Assembly (NCBI GenBank): GCA_964581385.1
Contig: CAZOOK010000004.1
Coordinates: 141,979-205,978 of the forward strand
Length of the DNA stretch: 64,000 nucleotides
Direction of reading: 5' to 3'
From: CAZOOK01 sp964581385
Lineage (GTDB): Bacteria; Pseudomonadota; Gammaproteobacteria; Nevskiales; Nevskiaceae
How positions within the stretch are numbered: position 1 is the first letter of the stretch; each line of letters opens with the position of its first letter. A program made the translations under genes and the position numbers. A model generated the notes under the pieces. It ran no database searches. It saw only the letters and a list, made by a program, of their open reading frames with translations, and was not told the origin of the DNA. Below are positions 18,460 through 25,693 of the stretch, one piece after another.

Positions 18460-18488
18460 AGTATAGGAAAACGCAAGCTTTGTTGCAA
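18460..18488 (-). promoter_or_regulatory. sigma-70-type promoter for aceB-aceA
   Basis: On the minus strand TTGCAA (18483-18488) and TATACT (18460-18465) are separated by exactly 17 bases. A start near 18453 would give a leader of about 57 bases before the aceB ATG. The match to TTGACA-17-TATAAT is good. No IclR- or FadR-like operator was recognised. Confidence 0.65.
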
Positions 18489-18740
18489 TGCGTTAAAACA
18501 GCCTACGAGCATCACCGGGAGGGACTTAAAGACCGCCTGCCGGGCGACAAGCATGCGGCTTTGGAGAAACCGATAAAATCCTAGGGAAATAAAGCTGTTA
18601 CGAAGGGGCCGAAGGCTTCTCCATCGCCTCAGCTGGCGAAAGCGCAAACCTGATCACCGATGCCTGCTCTGAACAGCTTTCGGCGACCGCGCTGCGAACC
18701 ACGCATGAATGGCAGGGTGGCATGGGCGATTGTGTGACTT

Positions 18741-18789
18741 CGCGGCTCGCCGATGGTGAACCTCGGATTACGCTTCGCTCCGACCCTAC
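18741..18789 (-). repeat. interspersed GGAGCGAAGCGTAAYCCG repeat
   Basis: On the minus strand this reads GTAGGGTCGGAGCGAAGCG and ends CCATCGGCGAGCCGCG. The same two modules recur at 63935-63988 at the other end of the window. It begins immediately downstream of the stop codon at 18793. The rest of the aceB upstream region (18490-18740) shows no gene. Confidence 0.6.
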
Positions 18790-18792
18790 TCG

Positions 18793-19425
18793 CTAACTGC
18801 TTGTATTGCATTCATTTCGATACGGTCTTGGGGTGAAGGTTATTTGCCCTCTATCATCGGTCCCAGCGGGGATTAAAAGAAAACAGAAACTCAGTGGGTG
18901 CATGACAGTTGGTTGGAAAATGTCTGCGAATTCTGCGCGCCCCCAAATAAGGACCTCCCCTTCCTTATTGAGAGTCTTGTGAGCTTCATCGTCTTCGATG
19001 GTTATAGGGCTCAGTTGGGCAACTCCGTTAGGTCCAATAACAACCTCGGCAGGATCAATCTTCATCCATGGTTTAGAAAGATCAAGATTGTTTGGAATCT
19101 CTCCAGGGAAATATTTGATCGAGTTCCACCCGTTAAACTTAGCGGTTCTGGTACCGCCACTGTTCTGAAATTGGGCGACAAACCCATAGCGCAGTTTGCC
19201 ATCGGCTTTCTTAGCAACGACCTCGGCGAAGTTTGGACCAGATACAAAAGCGCGCAATTGTTCGCGTGTGTCAATCATCTGACTATTGGACAGTCGCCAC
19301 TGTTGGTAGATGACGAAGTCGCTAATTCCCGTAACAATAACTAATAAAAAAGTAAATATTCCCACATTCCTAGTCCATTTGGCCATGAGCGTTTCATTTT
19401 TAGAATGATCTGTGTCGTTGTTCAT
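18793..19425 (-). CDS. single-pass membrane protein of unknown function
   Basis: With the ATG at 19425 (MNNDTDHSKNE) the product is 210 residues. One transmembrane helix lies near 18-40 (VGIFTFLLVIVTGISDFVIY), followed by WRLSNSQMIDTREQLRAFV and an exported-looking beta-rich domain. Proteins of this plan, with a short cytoplasmic start, a helix and then a W..S..Q...TREQLRA segment, occur widely as hypotheticals in proteobacteria with no known role. A longer upstream frame exists but would bury the helix. The base composition is visibly richer in A/T than neighbouring genes, which hints at acquisition. Confidence 0.65.
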   Translation of the reverse strand: MNNDTDHSKNETLMAKWTRNVGIFTFLLVIVTGISDFVIYQQWRLSNSQMIDTREQLRAFVSGPNFAEVVAKKADGKLRYGFVAQFQNSGGTRTAKFNGWNSIKYFPGEIPNNLDLSKPWMKIDPAEVVIGPNGVAQLSPITIEDDEAHKTLNKEGEVLIWGRAEFADIFQPTVMHPLSFCFLLIPAGTDDRGQITFTPRPYRNECNTSS

Positions 19426-19592
19426 TGTGCTCGCTTGTATGCATGGTCGGTTTTCCGTCTTCACCCGGATAAAGCAATAGCTGAGTAGACCAGAATAAGC
19501 GTAGCGCATTCTGACTTCCGCGAGCATCGCCAAACGCACGGAAAGCGCCTCAACCTAAGCCCGGCGCTGCCATCATAAAAGTAAAACTCGGG

Positions 19593-20987
19593 TCACGCGG
19601 TTTCTGACGTCACGTCGACTGTCGCCATCAGGCGATTGTCCCCCGATTGATTCTCAGCAAGACGCCCAGCAAATTCCCGCCGCAAGAACCACAGATTGAT
19701 GAGCATTTGTACGACGGTTGCCGTCGCCGAAAACTCCCATATCCAGTGCGCTTGAAAACCCTGGCGACGGGATAGCACCCATGTGGGTATCACGATCAGC
19801 GTAATACGGACCGCCGAGCCGAGTAGCGACGGCACGGTATTACCGATGCCGGAGAAGATGCCAAAGCAGGCGAACACAACGCCGGTTGCAATCAGATTCC
19901 AGGAAATAATTCCCAGATACTCCTCGCCGAACTCGAATACCGCAGGTTCGCGCGTGAATGCCCCGAACAGCACATGCGGCAGCGTCTGGAACAGGATGAA
20001 GAACAGGCCGACGCTGATCATGCAGCCGATCAATGACTGCACGAACGTTTCGCGCACGCGCCCGAATTTTTCGGCACCGAAATTCTGTCCCGCGATCGCG
20101 GACGCCGCCAGGGCGATCGCCATCGGCGGCATCATGCCGGTTTGCAACCAGCGCTGGCCGATACCGAATGCCGCTTGCGCGGAAGCGCCGAACGGCCGGA
20201 TCACCCGCATCACGAAGGTCATATACAGCGCCAGCAGCGCGAATTCAGCACCCGAGGGCAGTCCGACAACAGACAGCCGTGCCCACACCGGCGGGCGTGG
20301 CCGCCATGACCGCAGGTGCATATCGAAGCACTGGCCCTTGCGGGCGATATGGAACAGTAAGCCGCCGACACCCGTCACCACTGCGATCAGTGTCGCCAAT
20401 GCGGCGCCAGTGATTCCCAGCGGCACACCCGTCAGCCAGCCGAAAATCAGGATCGGCGCCAGCGCGATGTTGATCACAATCGTCACCGCCTGCGCGATCA
20501 CCGCGGTGCGCATGTCGCCGATGCCGCGCAGTGCAGAACTCATAGTCATCAGCGAAAACTGCAGGCCGAGCGCTGGCACGAAGAAAGTCAGGAAGCGCAC
20601 AGCCAGTTGCGCAGTATTGGTATCGCTGGCGAGCAGCAGGCTGTAGTGTTCGCGCAGCGCGAACGTCACGCCCGCGAACAACAGACCCAGCAGCAAGGCC
20701 AGTAACAGCGCCTGATTGAACAACAGGCGCATTTCGACCTCATCCTTGCGCCCAGCCGCCTGTGCGACCAGTGCGCCAGTGCCTACCGACAGAATCTGTG
20801 TCAGCGACATCACCGCCAGCATCAGGTTGTTGGAGATGGTAACCGCCGCGACCGCATCCTTGCCGAGATGGCCGACCCAGTAGAGATCGATCAGACTGTA
20901 CGCCGTCTGCACGAGCATGCTTGCCAGCATGAAAGCGCTCGTGCGCAGCAGATGCCCGCGGATCGGGCCGGTGGTAAGGTCTTTCAT
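19593..20987 (-). CDS. MATE-family multidrug efflux transporter
   Basis: The 464-residue inner-membrane protein (ATG at 20987, MKDLTTGPIRGHLLR) has about twelve helices in two homologous halves. The N-terminal MLVQTAYSLIDLYWVGHLG motif is diagnostic of MATE (Na+ or H+ coupled) antiporters, and VSIGTGALVAQAAG-like sequence (seen as LSVGTGALVAQAAGR) follows in helix 2. MATE proteins export cationic drugs, dyes or metabolites. Frames extending further upstream add a basic stretch unlike the family. It faces away from the E1 alpha gene, which starts about 180 bases to the right. Confidence 0.9.
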   Translation of the reverse strand: MKDLTTGPIRGHLLRTSAFMLASMLVQTAYSLIDLYWVGHLGKDAVAAVTISNNLMLAVMSLTQILSVGTGALVAQAAGRKDEVEMRLLFNQALLLALLLGLLFAGVTFALREHYSLLLASDTNTAQLAVRFLTFFVPALGLQFSLMTMSSALRGIGDMRTAVIAQAVTIVINIALAPILIFGWLTGVPLGITGAALATLIAVVTGVGGLLFHIARKGQCFDMHLRSWRPRPPVWARLSVVGLPSGAEFALLALYMTFVMRVIRPFGASAQAAFGIGQRWLQTGMMPPMAIALAASAIAGQNFGAEKFGRVRETFVQSLIGCMISVGLFFILFQTLPHVLFGAFTREPAVFEFGEEYLGIISWNLIATGVVFACFGIFSGIGNTVPSLLGSAVRITLIVIPTWVLSRRQGFQAHWIWEFSATATVVQMLINLWFLRREFAGRLAENQSGDNRLMATVDVTSETA

Positions 20988-21168
20988 CGCATGATGTGGG
21001 GCGGCAAGCAGCAATCGATTCTTGTTTCTCATCCGACGTGCGGCGAAACGCAACCGGGCGGCGGCGGACATACACTGGGTCGCAAATTCTACGCCCTAAT
21101 GCCCTGTGTTAATTTGCCGATATTGATAATGTGGAAGATCGAATAGCATTCATCTGAGCGGAGGCGCT

Positions 21169-22278
21169 GTGGATCACGGCACGATGACGACTCAGACCGT
21201 TGCCCGTTTCGAGGTCTGCCTGACGCGGATGCTCGATGCCGAAGGCCAAGCCATTGGCGCCCTGCCCGACTTCGCAGGCGACGTCGAACAATTGCGCAAG
21301 ATGTATCGGCTGATGGTGACGACGCGGGCTTTCGACAAGAAGGCTGTTGCACTGCAACGTACCGGCCAGCTCGGCACCTATGCCGCCTGTCTCGGCCAGG
21401 AAGCGATCGGCACCGCAATCGGCTTCGCGCTCAAACCCGAAGACATCTTCGTTCCCGCCTACCGCGAGTACGCGGCGCAGTTCGCGCGCGGCGTGCCGAT
21501 GAAGAACATCCTCCTGTACTGGGGCGGCGACGAGCGCGGCATGAACTACGAAGCCGAACCAGCCCGCCATGATTTTCCGCTCTCGGTGCCGATCGCGACG
21601 CACATCCCGCACGCAATCGGTGTCGCCTACGCAATCAAATTGAAACGGGAACCGCGCGTGGTTCTTGCCTCTTGCGGCGATGGTGCGACGAGCAAGGGTG
21701 ATTTCTATGAGGCGATCAGCAGTGCCAAGGTCTGGAATCTGCCGATCGTCTTCGTGGTATCGAATAACCAATGGGCGATTTCGATGCCGCGCGCGCGCCA
21801 GACCGGCGCACAGACCATCGCGCAAAAAGCTTTCGCGGGCGGCATGCCGGGCGAGCAGGTGGACGGCAACGACATTCTCGCAACGCGTTTCGTTCTGGAG
21901 CGTGCGATTGAACGCGCACGCGCGGGCGAAGGCCCATCGCTGGTCGAGGCAATTACCTACCGTCTGCACGATCACACCACCGCGGATGATGCTCGCCGCT
22001 ACCGTTCCGAAGAAGAAGTGAAAGCTGCCTGGGAGCGCTGCCCGCTCAAGCGCTTCAAGGCCTGGCTTGAAAACAGCAGCTATTGGTCGGCGACGGATGA
22101 GGAGGCTTTGCAGGCTGAAGCTACCGCGCAGGCCGAACAGACCGCACAGGAATTTCTCGCCTCGCCGCCGGATGCTCCCGAAGCGATCTTCGAGCACCTC
22201 TACGCAAATCTGCCGAAAGCACTCGCCTGGCAACGCGAAGAAGTGCGCGCACGTGGACCGGTCGGAGAGCACGGCTGA
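21169..22278 (+). CDS. 2-oxoacid dehydrogenase E1 component, alpha subunit
   Basis: The 369-residue subunit begins with GTG four bases after GGAGG; an ATG at 21184 is an alternative. The thiamine-diphosphate motif is complete (GDGATSKGDFYEAISSAKVW to VSNNQWAIS). The Ser/Tyr phospho-loop region HDHTTADDARRYR and the GQEAIGTAIGFAL segment match pyruvate or branched-chain 2-oxoacid dehydrogenase E1 alpha. The first ~40 residues resemble branched-chain-type enzymes. The alpha and beta genes overlap by one base. No E2 or E3 gene is adjacent, so the complex partner must be encoded elsewhere, and substrate (pyruvate or branched-chain oxoacid) cannot be fixed. Confidence 0.92.
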   Translation: MDHGTMTTQTVARFEVCLTRMLDAEGQAIGALPDFAGDVEQLRKMYRLMVTTRAFDKKAVALQRTGQLGTYAACLGQEAIGTAIGFALKPEDIFVPAYREYAAQFARGVPMKNILLYWGGDERGMNYEAEPARHDFPLSVPIATHIPHAIGVAYAIKLKREPRVVLASCGDGATSKGDFYEAISSAKVWNLPIVFVVSNNQWAISMPRARQTGAQTIAQKAFAGGMPGEQVDGNDILATRFVLERAIERARAGEGPSLVEAITYRLHDHTTADDARRYRSEEEVKAAWERCPLKRFKAWLENSSYWSATDEEALQAEATAQAEQTAQEFLASPPDAPEAIFEHLYANLPKALAWQREEVRARGPVGEHG

Positions 22279-23267
22279 TGGCCAATCTCGCCATCATCGA
22301 AGCGATCAATCTCGCGTTGAAAAGCGAAATGGCTCGCGATCCCAACGTCGTTGTTCTCGGCGAAGACATCGGCCGCAACGGTGGTGTTTTCCGCGCGACC
22401 GTCGGACTGCTCGACGAATTCGGCGGCGAACGCGTCATCGACACGCCGCTCGCGGAAACACTGGTCGCGGCGATGGCGATCGGGTTGTCCACGCAAGGGA
22501 TACGTCCCGTCGCGGAAATCCAGTTCTCCGGCTTCTTCTATCCCTGCGTGGATCAAATCGTCAATCACGCCACGCGCATGCGCAACCGCACGCGCGGCCG
22601 ACTGTCCTGCCCGCTGGTCATCCGCGCACCGAATGGTGGCGGCATCCACGCGCCTGAACACCATTCCGAATCGCTGGAAACCACTTTCGCGCAAATGCCG
22701 GGCCTGCGCGTTGTCTGTCCATCCAGCCCGGCTCGCGCTTACGGCCTGCTGCTCGCCGCAATCCGCGATCCCGATCCGGTGATCTTTCTCGAACCAACGC
22801 GCTGCTACCGCCTGTTCAAGCAGCCGGTCGACGATAACGGCGAAGCACTGCCGCTCGACGAATGTTTTATCGAACGCGAGGGCACCGACATCACCCTGGT
22901 GTCCTGGGGCGCGATGATGCACGACACCCGCCTCGCCGCCGACCAGCTTGCCGAAGAAGGAATCAACGCGGAAGTCATCGACGTGGCAACACTGAAACCC
23001 CTCGATATGGATACGATTCTCGCATCGGTCGCCAAAACCGGACGCTGCGTGATCATTCAGGAGGCACCGCGCGCCGGTGGCTGGGCCTCGGAAATCGCCG
23101 CGAACCTCGCCGAACACGGTCTGATGAGCCTGTTTGCACCGGTCATGCGCGTATCGGGTTACGACACCATCATGCCGCTGGCACGCTCCGAGCGAGTCTA
23201 TATTCCAGATACTGAACGTGTCCTCAAGGAAGTGCGGAAGGTTTTCGAAGTCGCGCCAAAAAGCTAA
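22278..23267 (+). CDS. 2-oxoacid dehydrogenase E1 component, beta subunit
   Basis: The 329-residue transketolase-fold subunit contains VVVLGEDIGRNGGVFRAT, then DTPLAETLVAAMAIG, and the C-terminal VIQEAPRAGGWASEIAA-type motif (seen as VIIQEAPRAGGWASEI). All are characteristic of pyruvate and branched-chain dehydrogenase E1 beta. It forms an alpha2-beta2 heterotetramer with the upstream gene, sharing the active site. Its ATG overlaps the alpha stop codon (TGATGG), indicating coupled translation. No dihydrolipoyl acyltransferase follows. Confidence 0.93.
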   Translation: MANLAIIEAINLALKSEMARDPNVVVLGEDIGRNGGVFRATVGLLDEFGGERVIDTPLAETLVAAMAIGLSTQGIRPVAEIQFSGFFYPCVDQIVNHATRMRNRTRGRLSCPLVIRAPNGGGIHAPEHHSESLETTFAQMPGLRVVCPSSPARAYGLLLAAIRDPDPVIFLEPTRCYRLFKQPVDDNGEALPLDECFIEREGTDITLVSWGAMMHDTRLAADQLAEEGINAEVIDVATLKPLDMDTILASVAKTGRCVIIQEAPRAGGWASEIAANLAEHGLMSLFAPVMRVSGYDTIMPLARSERVYIPDTERVLKEVRKVFEVAPKS

Positions 23268-23703
23268 AACCGCGCGCAATAAGCTTGGCTGGACAAAATT
23301 GAGTCCGTAATCGGCTGACGACCAACACAATAATGCTGAGACGGAATTCGCAGAAATGCGTTTTCAAAATGTCTGCGATTTATAATCCGCGCTTTTCCGC
23401 TTTTCTACACGTTGATCGAACTCCTGCTTACGGTGGCTGGGGTAGAAGATGAAGGCGCTGCTGCTGGGAAAGATCCAGTAAAAGCGGCCGTAGTTTTTCA
23501 CCGGCGAAAAAAGTGGGGCCGTACTAGCCACCAGACGCATATTTGTCCGCTCGAAGTAGCCTTAGAAAAGTTGCAATGGGGATGATTGACATGAAGCACC
23601 ACAATGGTATTGCGTTATCGCTCGTACTTGAGCCCACCAATATCGACGCGAACGCTGTGGTTTACGCCGGAAAAGCGGCGGTCAAAGCCGTTTCGAAAAG
23701 AAG
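23268..23703 (+). other. gene-poor stretch before the DUF2142 gene
   Basis: About 435 bases show no recognised gene. One short open frame from an ATG at 23591 has a good ribosome-binding site (GGGGATGATTGAC before it) and reads MKHHNGIALSLVLEPTNIDA and on for 50 codons. It ends inside the next gene. It could be a leader peptide or the stump of a decayed gene; I do not recognise it. Confidence 0.35.
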
Positions 23704-25177
23704 ATGCGAGCCCCGCGTTTCTCGCCGCGCACGGCACGGCTGATGGAGACACTGGCAGCGTCACGCTGGGCTCAAGTAAACGCCGTCCACCGCGCTTGGT
23801 TCTGGTTGGTCGTATTGATCTCCCTGGCCTTTCTTTTCCTGCTCCCCCGTTTCAGACCAATGACGAACCTGGCCATTGGTACCGGGCGTGGACCGTGTCC
23901 CAGGGAGATCTCCAGTGCAAGCGAATGCCGAAGGCCGCTGAGGACTTGCTCGGCGTCACCGATTGGGAGCAAATACGGGCGCATCAGCACAGATGGACCC
24001 TGAAGCGACTTGAGGACCTTCCCAATCACGGGGTTCTGCTCAGGATATCAGCGCCTACGGCATGTGCTTCTACTCTCCCGTTTCCTACGTTTTACCGGCA
24101 CTCGCCATCAAACTGATCGCGCGGCCGCACGAACCAGGTCGCTCCTACATAATCGAGGCCTTCTATGCGGCGCGGCTGGCCAACCTGATTCTGATGGCGC
24201 TCGCTGTGAGGACATTCCTCGTCGGCGTTCCCGGCTTTCGTAACCTGACGCTGATCCTTTATTCACTGCCGACAGCGATTCAACAAACCGTATCGATCAA
24301 TCAGGAAAGCACCATCTTCGCACTGATGTTTGCCATGCTGATCCTTTGGTGGCGTACCCCGTCAAACAAACAGCTGGCGCTTCTCCTCATCCCGATCGGC
24401 CTGCTCATGGCCGTGAAAATCATCTACGGCCTCATGTTTGTTCTGTGGCTATGCGGACTCGTCCGCCTGTGGACGCGCGAAGGCAATCGACCTGTCTGGT
24501 GGCTATTCATGCTGCCGGTCATTCCTCTGTATCTCGCGTACAGGTGGAACAGGATGGGGGCACATTGGACCTATTCCTACCTGCTGCCGGGAGCGAATCC
24601 CGACATACAGATGGCGCAGCTGCGTGAACACCCTGCCAAGCTCTTTATGCTCTTTGGCGAGCAGTTTCTCGATTTGCTGGGACGCGGACACCTCACCGGT
24701 GGATGGACCACGGTGGTGGGCGTACTTGGTTGGGCCGATTTTGAAATCGGCAATTACGCCTACGCGCTATTCGGTCTGGCGGTTCTGGCCGCGATCTTTG
24801 CGGATTTGTTATCCGGGAGGCCGATGCTCAGTCCGGTCAAACGAGCCTGGATCGATCTCGTGTTCAGTCGAATACTACCGATTCTGTCGGTTTTCGCGCT
24901 CGTCCCTGCGTTTGGCCTTGTGCTCTACCTGATCTTCACGGGCGTCGGAGGCGATCGGATTGTCGGAGTGGTGGGGCGCTTTCTTCATTTCCCCTATTTC
25001 GTGGCCTTGATCTTTGGGCTCGATTGGATCAAACACGCTCGCGGGACTGCGATCGGCCCACAATCCGGCGCAATGGCACGCGTCAGTCATATACTTGGCA
25101 TTTGCTGTGTGATTTCGTGCGTTTTCGCATTAGGTCTGAGTGTGCATCAAATCTTGTCGGTGTATTGGTTATCCTAA
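23704..25177 (+). pseudogene. DUF2142 multi-spanning membrane protein, frameshifted twice
   Basis: Three frames joined in order give one DUF2142-like membrane protein of about 490 residues. Frame one holds the first helix (AWFWLVVLISLAFLFLLP). Frame two holds the hallmark FQTNDEPGHWYRAW loop. Frame three, from about 24045, holds the remaining helices (YGMCFYSPVSYVLPALAIKL to the C-terminus). Each junction is repaired by adding one base to a homopolymer: C5 at 23844-23848 (would give LLPPFQTNDEPGHW) and G4 at 24030-24033 (would give NHGGSAQDISAYGM). DUF2142 proteins are often linked to cell-surface polysaccharide loci. This may be a true pseudogene or two sequencing errors. Confidence 0.75.
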
Positions 25178-25195
25178 TCTGGCCACCCATGAACC

Positions 25196-25229
25196 AATTT
25201 GTGAAAGAACTTCACAAATTCGGTACAAT
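25196..25229 (+). promoter_or_regulatory. candidate operator and -10 box upstream of fdxA
   Basis: A perfect 10-bp inverted repeat, AATTTGTGAA-agaac-TTCACAAATT (25196-25220), is followed directly by TACAAT (25224-25229). TTGTGA inside the left arm could act as a -35, but the 19-base spacing is long. The A/T-rich dyad lacks a T-tract, so an operator is more likely than a terminator. The leader to the fdxA ATG would be about 85 bases. Confidence 0.5.
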
Positions 25230-25321
25230 GCCGATCCATATGGGCAATGGCCGGGCTTTACGTCATCGGTTCATTTAGCCGTAAAATTACAGTTCTACCT
25301 TTTCCAACCTGTGCCTTAGTC

Positions 25322-25645
25322 ATGACCTTCGTCGTCACCGAAAACTGTATCAAGTGCAAATACACCGACTGCGTAGAAGTCTGCCCGGTTGATTGTTTCC
25401 ACGAAGGTCCAAACATGCTCGTCATCGACCCGGACGAATGTATCGATTGCACGCTGTGCGAGCCGGAATGCCCGGCTAACGCGATCGTTGCCGAGGATGA
25501 CGTGCCCGCCGATCAAACACAGTTCACCGCGCTGAACAAGGAGCTGTCGCGCCTGTGGCCGGTCATTACGCAAAAGAAGGACATGCCGGCCGATGCGAAA
25601 GAATGGGACGGCAAGCCAGAAAAGCTCAAACTGCTCGAACGCTGA
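25322..25645 (+). CDS. fdxA: 7Fe ferredoxin (FdxA type)
   Basis: From the ATG at 25322 the product has 107 residues, the standard length of FdxA. MTFVVTENCIKCKYTDCVEV with CPVDCFHEG, then CIDCTLCEPECP, give the cysteine arrangement for one 3Fe-4S and one 4Fe-4S cluster. It is an electron carrier whose partner enzymes are not deducible here. An in-frame GTG/ATG-containing extension upstream exists, but every family member starts MTFVV/MTYVV. Regulation may involve the inverted repeat at 25196-25220. Confidence 0.96.
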   Translation: MTFVVTENCIKCKYTDCVEVCPVDCFHEGPNMLVIDPDECIDCTLCEPECPANAIVAEDDVPADQTQFTALNKELSRLWPVITQKKDMPADAKEWDGKPEKLKLLER

Positions 25646-25693
25646 GCGTCGGCCTACGCCCGTTGCGGCCCAGAGCGGTGAAGCGGTAAGGTC

